A stretch of 64,000 nt of DNA from the NCBI RefSeq assembly GCF_007830125.1, contig NZ_VLLG01000003.1, forward strand, positions 1,230,247 to 1,294,246. The letters run 5' to 3'. Each line of letters starts with the position of its first letter. The first letter of the stretch is position 1. Below the pieces are notes generated by a model that saw nothing but the letters and a program-made list of their open reading frames with translations, ran no database searches and was not told the DNA's origin. Below are positions 26,172 through 33,423 of the stretch, one piece after another. The position numbers and the translations under genes were made by a program. This DNA is from Chitinophaga japonensis. GTDB taxonomy: Bacteria; Bacteroidota; Bacteroidia; Chitinophagales; Chitinophagaceae.

Positions 26172-26218
26172 TTTGTGTAACCAAAAGGTTTCTTATATAT
26201 TGCAACCGTTTGGTTACA
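26172..26218 (+). promoter_or_regulatory. Promoter with two AACC-N4-GGTT operator palindromes (AHSA1 gene)
   Basis: Two palindromes of the form AACC-N4-GGTT start 25 bases apart: AACCAAAAGGTT (26179-26190) and AACCGTTTGGTT (26204-26215). Together they give a 10-base inverted repeat TGTAACCAAA (26176-26185) / TTTGGTTACA (26209-26218). TTTG at 26172-26175 and TATATATTG at 26194-26202 lie at about the right distance for -33 and -7 elements, so the palindromes flank and overlap the core promoter. This suggests repression by a dimeric winged-helix protein; none is encoded next to it. Confidence 0.55.
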
Positions 26219-26247
26219 GAATGCGTAAATAACAAAAAACCACGATC

Positions 26248-26679
26248 ATGCAAAACGAACCGCTAATACTTGAACGGACCTATAACGCGCCTGTTGACAA
26301 GGTATGGAAGGCCATCACCGACAAGGACAATATGAAGCAATGGTATTTTAATATCCCGGAATTTAAACCGGAAGTAGGGTTTGAATTCCAGTTTGAAGGT
26401 GGTACGCCGGAGAAAAGCTACCTGCACCTCTGTAAGGTCACAGAAGTAATACCCGGCAAAAAGCTGACCTATAGCTGGCGTTACGAAGGTTATGCGGGCA
26501 ATTCGCTCGTTACGTTTGAACTGTTTCCCGAAGGCGATAAAACCAGGCTAAAGCTCACGCATGCCGGCCTGGACACTTTCCCTGCAGATGCGCCGGACCT
26601 GGTCAGAGAGAACTTTGTTCAGGGCTGGACAGAGCTCATTGGCACCTCCCTGAAGGAGTTTGTAGAGCAGGCAGCATAG
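26248..26679 (+). CDS. AHSA1/SRPBCC-family protein
   Basis: 143 residues forming one START/Bet-v-1-like helix-grip domain of the AHSA1 type: LILERTYNAPVDKVWKAITD at the N terminus, DNMKQWYFNIPEFKPEVGFEF, ITYSWRYEGYAGNSLVTFEL-like central strands, and the long C-terminal helix FVQGWTELIGTSLKEFVEQ. These cytoplasmic proteins bind hydrophobic small molecules; the exact role is unknown. Such genes often sit beside ArsR-type repressor genes; here only the paired operator remains upstream. A nested inverted repeat follows the gene. Confidence 0.88.
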   Translation: MQNEPLILERTYNAPVDKVWKAITDKDNMKQWYFNIPEFKPEVGFEFQFEGGTPEKSYLHLCKVTEVIPGKKLTYSWRYEGYAGNSLVTFELFPEGDKTRLKLTHAGLDTFPADAPDLVRENFVQGWTELIGTSLKEFVEQAA

Positions 26680-26698
26680 ATCAGGTTATTAAAACACC

Positions 26699-26802
26699 AA
26701 ATGTAAAATGTAAAAGTTGGAGGACATGCTTCAAGGTAGCATTAGTGGCTGTATTATACACTGCTACCAACTTTTACATTTGAAACTTTATATTTTACAT
26801 TT
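26699..26802. repeat. AT-rich nested inverted repeat with competing arms
   Basis: AAATGTAAAAGTTGG (26706-26720) and CCAACTTTTACATTT (26767-26781) are perfect 15-base arms. AAATGTAAAAT (26699-26709) pairs with ATTTTACATTT (26792-26802) and competes for the same left arm. Inside the loop GGTAGC (26735-26740) can pair with GCTACC (26763-26768), which again competes with the 15-base stem. It lies between the convergent AHSA1 and Oar-like receptor genes. It may serve as a bidirectional terminator or be a dispersed palindromic element. Confidence 0.6.
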
Positions 26803-26810
26803 TTCATTCT

Positions 26811-29800
26811 CTAAAACCCGTACCGGACGCCCAGTTGCAGTTGCCAGGGATTGCCGGAAGGGGTGATCACGCCTGCGTTCACATTCACATTATAGTCGTA
26901 CATAGTGGTCACCGGGTCAAAGCCGCCCAGGGAGTACAGGTTCTGCTTGCCCAGGGTTTTGGAAGCGCCCCAGTCCCTGTTCAGCATGTTGGCTACGTTG
27001 AAGATGTCGCAGGACAGTTCAATGTGCTGCTTTTTATACAGGTTGAACCTTTTGGACACCCGCAGGTCCCATACGCCGTAAAAACCGTTCACGCCGCCGT
27101 TGCGCTCCGCTATCTCCCCGGTGCTTTTACGGATGTAATCTTTCAGGCCCTGGTCGGCGCGGGGATTGTCCAGGATGGACCGGAGGCCGTTGCGGATCTG
27201 TTCCGGCACATTGGGATCATTGATATTGAACACGTAGGCCAGGTCATTGGAGCTTACAAAATCGCCATTCACATTACCGTTCACGGCCAGCGAGTAGCGG
27301 GTGCCGCCAATACCGGAGTAGCGTATGCCCACGTGGATGCCGTAGAAGGAAGGCAGGGTGCCGTAGAATACCACCTTGTGCCGGAACTGGTTGTCGGAGT
27401 AGGTCATCCGGCCCAGGTCGCGCGGGTCTTCCCTCACCATCAGGGCCAGGGTAGCGGTGTTGGCCACATCGCCGTTAAAGGAGGTGTTATCCCGGGTATC
27501 GTTCCAGGTGTAGCTGAATGATATTTCCCCGTCTTTAAAATAACGGTAGGTGCCGTCCACTACAAAAGCAAACTGGTTTACCTTGCCGCTGCTGTTCAGC
27601 TCCATGACGCGGCCGATGCGCCCGCTTTTGCGCCCCTGCATCCAGTCCGTAGCGCCATTGTCCGTATCGATGGTGCTGGCCGGCACATAGACGCCGCGGT
27701 TCCCTTCATTGGCTAAACGAAAATAGGGCTGGTCCACCATGTTGCGGTCCACGTACATATAGTTGTTGCGCGCCAGGCTGGCAAAGAAGGTGAGGCCCAT
27801 CTTCAGGTTATCTGTAATAAAGCGGTTGTAAGAGATGTTGCCCTTGTATACCACCGGTATGCGCGCATCCTCGCCGTTCATATTGATGGTGGCCAGGCGG
27901 GGCACGCCGGGCAGGTTAAACAGCTCCTCGCCGGGCGCGGTGGACGGGTCTTTACGGTAGCCGGGAAAATTAGGCGCCGGTACATTGGCGCCCTGTATAT
28001 CTACGGAGAGTACTTTGGTGCCGTCAAACAGCATGTTGTTGATCATCGCGTAGTTGTTGATGTCGGAACCGAAGATGCCGGCGCCCACACGCAGGAAGTC
28101 GCGGTGCTTTTCATTGATGTCCCAGTTGAACTGTATGCGCGGCTGCACCTGGAAGGTTCGCAGGGAATGGTCGGTGCGCAGGCCGAGGTCCTCATACACC
28201 GCCTGGTTAAAATTGGCCTTGTCCAGGTAGGCGGTATAGTCGGCGCGTATGCCGGCGATCATTTCAAACCCTTTGAATAGTTTGGTCTGCATCTGCGCGT
28301 ACAGCGCCCCGTTCAGGATGTGCTGGTTCAGGGCGGGGTTGCCGCCCAGCGCTATTTCGCGGGCATAGCGGTAGGGGGTGAGGTTGTCAAAATTGTCCAG
28401 GCCCGTAAAGTAGAAGCGCCCGTTCATTTCACTGCCATACAGGGAGTTCATGTGGCTGTACATGATGTCCGCGCCAAAAGTGTAGTTGGCCTTGTTGGTA
28501 TTGAAATATACATTGTCCACCAACTGTATCACGTTATTATAGAAATGCTCCGGGGAATAGCGCTGCCCGCCGAGCTGTATGGAGGTAAAGGCCCTGCTGC
28601 CGTTGATGTTGGACTCCACCCGCTCCACGATGGCGCGGGGTATGTTCTGCCCCGGCAACTGGCTGCCCGGCGTGCTTTCCTCGAAGGTGTACAGGTGCTG
28701 CAGCTTCAGCTCGTTGGTAAGGCGGGGACTGGCTACAGTGCGCAGGGTAGCCAGCAGGCTGTTGTTAATGGCTTTGGCGTCGCCGTACACTTCATACAGG
28801 TTGATGGAGGTATTGTCGCCGCGTCCCAGCGGGTTGCGGTCATTCACATAGTTATCGCGGATGGTGAGCAGGTTCTTCTCATTCAATTGCCAGTCCACCC
28901 GGGCAAAGATGGCGTCGGTGCCGCGGTCCTTGTCAAAGGAGCCGAACTGCGGCGTATTGGCCACCCCGTACTTATCGCGTGCTATCTGCAGGTAGCGGTC
29001 CAGGGTAGCCTGTGTTACGTTCAACCTTCTTTCATCTTCCGGCGACTGTATATCCGCGATCTGCAGCGGGCGTGCTTCCGCCTGGTGGTCCCAGGCTACA
29101 AAGAAGTGCGCTTTATCTTTTACAATAGGGCCGCCCAGGCTGAAGCCGTACTGGTAGGTGGAAAATTCGTTCCTCAGTTTGTTGCCCCGGATATCGTAGT
29201 TGCTGGATAGCCAGTCCGCCCGGCCGTAAATAAAGGCGCTGCCGGACAGCGTATTGGTGCCGGACTTGGTAACGGTGCTGATGGTACCACCCCCGCTGCG
29301 CCCATAGGTTACATCGTACTGGTTGGTCACCACCTTGAACTCGCGGATGGCCTCCATGGAAATGGCGTAAGGGCCGCCAATGCGGGCATTGGTGCCGGCG
29401 CTGGAAGTAGGGTTCTTGGCCGTCATCCCGTCGATGGTGATGTTGGTGGAGGAGGCCAGTTGCCCGGACAGGTTGTTGCCCCGGCTCAGCGGCGACAGGT
29501 CGGTGAGCGAGGTGAAATTACGCCCGTTCACCGGCAGGCGGGCAATGTCGCGGGCTGTAACAGCGGTAGCCGCTCCAAAGTTCTCCGTTTTGTTCTGCAG
29601 GCTGGAGGCAGACACGGTGACTTCCTGCATGCTTACAGCAGAGGCATGCAGCTCCATGTTCACCCGCAGCAGGTCACCCTGGTTCAGCATGTACCCCTTT
29701 TGCTGTTGCCCGGCGTATCCCATAAAAGTGGTAGTAATGGTGTAAGGGCCACCCAGGGGCAGCTCCTTGAACAGGTACTCGCCTTTGGCATTGGTAATGG

Positions 29801-29978
29801 TTCGGCTGGTAAAGCCGGTGGACTCGTTCCGGACCTGTACGGATGCGCCCGGAATGGCTTGCCTGGTCTCGTCGGTAATGGTACCGTACACGGAGGCTTG
29901 CGTGGTTTGGGCAAGCACAGGGCTCCCTGCATAGCTACAGAGGAAGCTACAGAATAATAGGTAAATCAGGTTTTTCAT
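26811..29978 (-). CDS. Oar-like TonB-dependent outer-membrane receptor
   Basis: 1055 residues. Signal peptide to about residue 23 (SPVLA-Q). A carboxypeptidase-regulatory-like beta-sandwich follows (28-110: VYGTITDETRQAIPGASVQV...GEYLFKELPLG), then a plug domain with LPVNGRNFTSLTDLSPL and ITIDGM (125-245), and a large barrel ending in aromatic GVRYGF. The NGRNF block and length match Oar-type receptors rather than SusC. It probably imports a large substrate with TonB, but no SusD partner or degradative enzyme is adjacent. The 255-base upstream region holds no exact minus-strand -7 box. Confidence 0.9.
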   Translation of the reverse strand: MKNLIYLLFCSFLCSYAGSPVLAQTTQASVYGTITDETRQAIPGASVQVRNESTGFTSRTITNAKGEYLFKELPLGGPYTITTTFMGYAGQQQKGYMLNQGDLLRVNMELHASAVSMQEVTVSASSLQNKTENFGAATAVTARDIARLPVNGRNFTSLTDLSPLSRGNNLSGQLASSTNITIDGMTAKNPTSSAGTNARIGGPYAISMEAIREFKVVTNQYDVTYGRSGGGTISTVTKSGTNTLSGSAFIYGRADWLSSNYDIRGNKLRNEFSTYQYGFSLGGPIVKDKAHFFVAWDHQAEARPLQIADIQSPEDERRLNVTQATLDRYLQIARDKYGVANTPQFGSFDKDRGTDAIFARVDWQLNEKNLLTIRDNYVNDRNPLGRGDNTSINLYEVYGDAKAINNSLLATLRTVASPRLTNELKLQHLYTFEESTPGSQLPGQNIPRAIVERVESNINGSRAFTSIQLGGQRYSPEHFYNNVIQLVDNVYFNTNKANYTFGADIMYSHMNSLYGSEMNGRFYFTGLDNFDNLTPYRYAREIALGGNPALNQHILNGALYAQMQTKLFKGFEMIAGIRADYTAYLDKANFNQAVYEDLGLRTDHSLRTFQVQPRIQFNWDINEKHRDFLRVGAGIFGSDINNYAMINNMLFDGTKVLSVDIQGANVPAPNFPGYRKDPSTAPGEELFNLPGVPRLATINMNGEDARIPVVYKGNISYNRFITDNLKMGLTFFASLARNNYMYVDRNMVDQPYFRLANEGNRGVYVPASTIDTDNGATDWMQGRKSGRIGRVMELNSSGKVNQFAFVVDGTYRYFKDGEISFSYTWNDTRDNTSFNGDVANTATLALMVREDPRDLGRMTYSDNQFRHKVVFYGTLPSFYGIHVGIRYSGIGGTRYSLAVNGNVNGDFVSSNDLAYVFNINDPNVPEQIRNGLRSILDNPRADQGLKDYIRKSTGEIAERNGGVNGFYGVWDLRVSKRFNLYKKQHIELSCDIFNVANMLNRDWGASKTLGKQNLYSLGGFDPVTTMYDYNVNVNAGVITPSGNPWQLQLGVRYGF

Positions 29979-30185
29979 CTGCTAATAAGGTCTTTTCAAT
30001 TGTCAGATGGAACCTCGCAATATGCTCGGTTTCATAACACTAAAATAGTAGACCGCCTGCAGGAATTGTATACCCTGCCGTTATTCGTAACATAAAATTC
30101 ATTTTGGGGGAGAAAACCCGGGTGCTGTCTAAATCAGCCCACCATAAAGTCTATTTCACACGCTGCCAAAGTAGTATTCCGGCGA

Positions 30186-30193
30186 TAGTTTTG
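30186..30193 (+). promoter_or_regulatory. -7 promoter box for the SRPBCC-SnoaL gene pair
   Basis: TAGTTTTG matches TAnnTTTG exactly, 41-48 bases upstream of the ATG at 30234. It overlaps a small inverted repeat, TTTGTT (30191-30196) with AACAAA shortly after it, which may be an operator. The remaining 29979-30185 part of the gap shows nothing I can name. Confidence 0.45.
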
Positions 30194-30233
30194 TTGTGCA
30201 AACAAATCAGTAAAAACACATAAAACGAAACTT

Positions 30234-30644
30234 ATGGCAGAGATCAGACACAATGTAGTGATAAAGGCTGCACCCGGAAAAGTTTACGAGGCTGTTACCA
30301 CGCAGGAAGGCATCGAGCATTGGTGGTGTAAGCAGACCACGGCAAAACCCGAGCTGGGATTTGTGAACGTCTTTACATTTGGAAAGACCCGGAACGAAAT
30401 GAAAGTAACCGGCCTGTCGCCCGGTAAAAGAGTGGAATGGGAATGCCTGGATGCAATTGAGGAGTGGATCGGCACCAGGATATCCTTTGACCTGGAAGAA
30501 AGGAACGGGCATACGCTGTTGCGTTTTACCCATGCCGGCTGGAGAGCGGTGACGGACACCTTTGCGGAGTGCAACTATCACTGGGCATTATTTATGAAAA
30601 GCCTGAAATCCCTTTGCGAAACCGGGAGCGGCACCCCTTCCTGA
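30234..30644 (+). CDS. SRPBCC/START-like domain protein
   Basis: 136 residues; a helix-grip fold with IRHNVVIKAAPGKVYEAVTT, GIEHWWCKQTTAKPELGF, MKVTGLSPGKRVEWECLD and C-terminal helix TFAECNYHWALFMKSLKSLCETG. It is distantly similar to the AHSA1 protein encoded 3.5 kb upstream, but belongs to the shorter subgroup with an EWECL strand. Cytoplasmic ligand-binding protein of unknown ligand. A SnoaL-like gene starts 30 bases downstream, probably in the same transcript. Confidence 0.82.
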   Translation: MAEIRHNVVIKAAPGKVYEAVTTQEGIEHWWCKQTTAKPELGFVNVFTFGKTRNEMKVTGLSPGKRVEWECLDAIEEWIGTRISFDLEERNGHTLLRFTHAGWRAVTDTFAECNYHWALFMKSLKSLCETGSGTPS

Positions 30645-30674
30645 ATAAAGATCCAATTTGTAAAACATAAAATC

Positions 30675-31061
30675 ATGACAACAATGACCAACAACAAAAC
30701 CCTGACCACTGCTGAAGTGGCGGCCCGCTTCCATGAACTGGCCCAGCAGGAAAAATGGTTTGAGATCCAGGACGAGTTCTTTGCGGAAAATGTTCGTAGC
30801 ATAGACCCCCCGGATTCCCCGTATTTCGGGTATGCAGAAGGCAAGGCCGCTGTTCGCAAAAAAGGCGAAGACTTTGTGAGCCGGATAGAAGCGGTTCACC
30901 GCGCGTATACCACCGGGCCCCTTGTTACCGGCAATCATTTTGTAGTGGGAAGAGAGAAGGATATCACTGTGCGTCCGCATGGAAGAATACAGATCAGCCA
31001 GATCATGCTGTATGAAGTGAAGGATGGCCAGATTGTACTGGAGCAGTTCTTTTACCGTTAG
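30675..31061 (+). CDS. SnoaL-like / NTF2-superfamily protein
   Basis: 128 residues. An alpha+beta cone of the NTF2/SnoaL type: EVAARFHELAQQEKWFEIQDEFFAENVRSIDP, a helix KAAVRKKGEDFVSRIEAVH, then strands TTGPLVTGNHFVVGREKDI and LYEVKDGQIVLEQFFYR. The C-terminal DGQIVLEQFF strand is a hallmark of SnoaL-like proteins. Such folds include isomerases, hydrolases and pure binding proteins; no catalytic set is clear. It follows the SRPBCC gene by 30 bases and ends next to a strong terminator for the opposite strand. ATG at 30684 is an alternative start. Confidence 0.8.
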   Translation: MTTMTNNKTLTTAEVAARFHELAQQEKWFEIQDEFFAENVRSIDPPDSPYFGYAEGKAAVRKKGEDFVSRIEAVHRAYTTGPLVTGNHFVVGREKDITVRPHGRIQISQIMLYEVKDGQIVLEQFFYR

Positions 31062-31076
31062 GCCCCTGTGTAAAAA

Positions 31077-31104
31077 AAACGGTGAGCTTATGAGCCCACC
31101 GTTT
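31077..31104 (-). terminator. Intrinsic terminator of the acyl-CoA transferase gene
   Basis: On the minus strand AAACGGTG pairs with CACCGTTT, GCT pairs with AGC inside it, and a run of T residues follows (plus strand A-run 31072-31079). The stem begins within the last codons of the transferase gene, so the stop codon lies in the loop. This is the clearest Rho-independent terminator in the window. It also faces the end of the SnoaL-like gene. Confidence 0.8.
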
Positions 31105-32392
31105 GCATTCCCGTCTTCACAAACCGTTCATAGTATGCTTTTTCCAGCCATTCCCGGTGATCGGGATGCGCCAGTGCTATCAGTGCTTTGCTGCGTTGCT
31201 TCAGGCTTTTGCCGAAGAGATTGACCGCCCCGTATTCCGTTACCACCCAGTGCATGTGCCCGCGGGTGGTCACCACGCCGGCCCCTGTTTTCAGGTAAGG
31301 CACAATGCGGGAAACCCCTTTGCTGGTTACAGACGGCAGCGCAATAATGGGTTTGCCGCCGGGGGAGAGGGAGGAGCCGTGCATAAAGTCCATTTGCCCG
31401 CCGATGCCGGAGTACTGGTAGGTGCCGATGGAGTCTGCGCACACCTGCCCGGTAAGGTCTACCTCTATGGCGCTGTTAATGGCCACGGCTTTGGGATTCT
31501 GGCGGATCACGCTCGTATCGTTCACATAGCCGATGTCCATCACGCGGATGGCCGGGTTATCGTCCACAAAATCATACAGCCGGCGGGTGCCTGCCATAAA
31601 AGCGGTCACGGAGCGGCCGGTGTTCACTTTCTTCAGGCGGTTGTTGATCACGCCTTTTTCGATCAGCGGTATCACCCCGTCGGACAGCATTTCTGTATGC
31701 AGTCCCAGGTCCTGGTGGTTGCCCAGGTTCTTCAGCACCTGGTCGGGAATATTGCCGATACCTACCTGCAGGGTAGCGCCATCCTCTATCAGGGCCGCCA
31801 CGTTCCGGCCTATCTGTGCCGTAACCGCATCAGCTTTGGAGGAATAGTTTACTTCCGGCAGCGTTGCTTCCTGCCATACCGTGGCATGGAATTTTGAAAT
31901 ATGGATAAACCCTTCCCCGTGCGTGCGGGGCATTTTGGGATTGATCTGCGCAATGACATATTTGGATACCTCCACCGCCGCCCTGGCAATGTCTACCGAA
32001 GTGCCCAGGGAGCAGTAGCCGTGCTTGTCCGGCGGAGATACCTGTATCAGCGCTACATCCAGCGGGAGGATGCGCATGCGGAACAGTTGCGGGATCTGGC
32101 TCAGGAAAATGGGCACATAGTCGCCGTCGTCGCTGTTCACCACTGCGCGCGTGGCGGCGGATACGAACAGGGAATTGATATAAAAGCTCTTGCGGTACAG
32201 CGGGTTATTGAAATCCGTATCGCCCAGTATGGTAATGCTTACCAGCTCCACATCTTTCAGCTCGGCGTGCCTTTCCTGCAGCGCCTTTAAAAGGTGGTCG
32301 GGTGTGGCGGCGCTGCCGTGCACAAATACCCGGTGGCCCGATTGAATGCATTGGACCGCTTCTGCAGCGGTAACATGTTGTCCGGTCGTCAT
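31088..32392 (-). CDS. Acetyl-CoA hydrolase/transferase family protein (4-hydroxybutyrate CoA-transferase-like)
   Basis: 434 residues, typical for the class-I CoA-transferase family that includes 4-hydroxybutyrate and acetate CoA-transferases. Motifs: VFVHGSAATPDHLLKAL at the N terminus, QVGIGNIPDQVLKNLGNH, LGLHTEMLSDGVIPLIEKGVINN, and the active-site glutamate block VAINSAIEVDLTGQVCADSIG, followed by GIGGQMDFMHGSSLSPGGKPI and TRGHMHWVVTEYGAVNLFGKS. It moves CoA between a short-chain acyl group and acetate, in the cytoplasm. It stands alone. The substrate cannot be fixed; butyrate or acetate re-use is plausible. Confidence 0.9.
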   Translation of the reverse strand: MTTGQHVTAAEAVQCIQSGHRVFVHGSAATPDHLLKALQERHAELKDVELVSITILGDTDFNNPLYRKSFYINSLFVSAATRAVVNSDDGDYVPIFLSQIPQLFRMRILPLDVALIQVSPPDKHGYCSLGTSVDIARAAVEVSKYVIAQINPKMPRTHGEGFIHISKFHATVWQEATLPEVNYSSKADAVTAQIGRNVAALIEDGATLQVGIGNIPDQVLKNLGNHQDLGLHTEMLSDGVIPLIEKGVINNRLKKVNTGRSVTAFMAGTRRLYDFVDDNPAIRVMDIGYVNDTSVIRQNPKAVAINSAIEVDLTGQVCADSIGTYQYSGIGGQMDFMHGSSLSPGGKPIIALPSVTSKGVSRIVPYLKTGAGVVTTRGHMHWVVTEYGAVNLFGKSLKQRSKALIALAHPDHREWLEKAYYERFVKTGMQTVGS

Positions 32393-32420
32393 AGTGATGT
32401 TTTATTGCTGAATGCTGCCG

Positions 32421-32428
32421 CAAAAGTA
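32421..32428 (-). promoter_or_regulatory. -7 promoter box for the acyl-CoA transferase gene
   Basis: TACTTTTG on the minus strand, an exact TAnnTTTG box 29-36 bases upstream of the ATG. The minus-strand sequence in front reads TTTTACGAT, CAC, ATACGGCCC and then the box, closely matching the promoter of the ATP-grasp operon at 1364-1371. Confidence 0.5.
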
Positions 32429-32460
32429 GGGCCGTATGTGATCGTAAAACATGATGAACG

Positions 32461-32937
32461 TCAGGAAACGGGCTGATCATGATTCCTGCGGGCTTTAAAC
32501 AACCCGGTCATCGCACCGGCCAGCGGGAGCACCAGCAGCGCCTGCAGTATGCCTGTAAGCTCGAAAATGACATTGTTGGGCTTTTCATAAGTGGGCGGCG
32601 GGAACAGGCGGTCAAAAACCGGTATGGGCAAGCCCAGGAAATACAGCAGGTTCTTTACGGCATGGTTGTACAGGCCTTCAAATAACCCGATCCCGGCCAG
32701 CGGGATCAGGGTCACCAGTCCCAGGTATGCCCACCACAGCCAGCGCCCGGCGGTAGCGCGTATCATGGCGTAGTACAGCGCCGCCAGCAGGATGATCACC
32801 GGAATGCTTACCAGCAGCACATGCAGGCGGAAATGCGACTGGTAGATAATTGCCCCATAACCATGATGTAAGGAAGTAAGCACCATCATTCCTATAGCAG
32901 ACCGGTGTACTTGCCGTAAACTTTTTGAATATTGCAT
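32461..32937 (-). CDS. Four-helix membrane protein, 158 residues
   Basis: 158 residues from ATG 32937 (MQYSKSLRQVHRSAIG); longer readings cross the operator region. Four hydrophobic helices near 12-32, 39-60, 68-90 and 125-146 (HVLLVSIPVIILLAALYYAMI, WLWWAYLGLVTLIPLAGIGLF) and a Pro-rich loop PPPTYEKPNN. I do not recognise a named family. It is divergent from an HxlR-type regulator, with a 7-base inverted repeat covering the likely promoter, so it is probably that regulator's target. Confidence 0.7.
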   Translation of the reverse strand: MQYSKSLRQVHRSAIGMMVLTSLHHGYGAIIYQSHFRLHVLLVSIPVIILLAALYYAMIRATAGRWLWWAYLGLVTLIPLAGIGLFEGLYNHAVKNLLYFLGLPIPVFDRLFPPPTYEKPNNVIFELTGILQALLVLPLAGAMTGLFKARRNHDQPVS

Positions 32938-32944
32938 CTTGTTT

Positions 32945-32979
32945 TTTGCACAAAGATTATTTTTATAGCATGGTGCAAA
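32945..32979. promoter_or_regulatory. Candidate HxlR operator over the divergent membrane-protein promoter
   Basis: TTTGCAC (32945-32951) and GTGCAAA (32973-32979) form a perfect 7-base inverted repeat whose arms agree at 9 of 10 positions when extended outward; centres are 28 bases apart. On the minus strand the arms overlap a TTTG at the -33 position and a TAATCTTTG at the -7 position of the membrane-protein gene. This placement suits repression by the HxlR protein encoded next to it. Confidence 0.5.
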
Positions 32980-33064
32980 CAAGTAGTCAGTATAACAGGA
33001 GATAGTACTGTTTTTATGACCATTGCTGATTTTAAACCAGATAGCGCGTAAAATTATTTTTATC

Positions 33065-33403
33065 ATGTACAAGAAAGATCAGCACCCTGTAACAAACACT
33101 TACGATCCTGCGGTATGCCCGGTAGCCCGTACGCTGCAGATCATTGGCGGCAAATGGAAGCCGCTGATACTGTACCTGGTGTCAGAAGATATGAACCGCT
33201 TCAGCAAATTGTCCCGCTGCCTGCCGGGCATCAGCAAGCATATGCTTACCCAGCAACTGCGCGAGCTGGAAAGCGACGGCATACTTACCCGTACCGCTTA
33301 CCCGGAAGTGCCGCCCAGGGTGGAGTATGCGCTAACGGATAAGGGCCGCAGCCTGCGTATTATTACCATGGCTATTTTACAGTGGGGACAGGAGCACCTG
33401 TGA
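33065..33403 (+). CDS. HxlR-family winged-helix transcriptional regulator
   Basis: 112 residues from ATG 33065 (MYKKDQHPV); an earlier non-ATG start is unlikely. The HxlR domain is complete: CPVARTLQIIGGKWKPLILYLV with the sensing Cys near residue 18, then RFSKLSRCLPGISKHMLTQQLRELESDGILTRTAYPEVPPRVEYALTD spread over the winged helix, and the dimerisation helix MAILQWGQEHL. These small dimers respond to aldehydes, quinones, oxidants or disulfide stress. It is divergent from the 158-residue membrane protein across a palindromic operator. Confidence 0.93.
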   Translation: MYKKDQHPVTNTYDPAVCPVARTLQIIGGKWKPLILYLVSEDMNRFSKLSRCLPGISKHMLTQQLRELESDGILTRTAYPEVPPRVEYALTDKGRSLRIITMAILQWGQEHL

Positions 33404-33423
33404 GATTGCCTGTCCTAAGCTGG

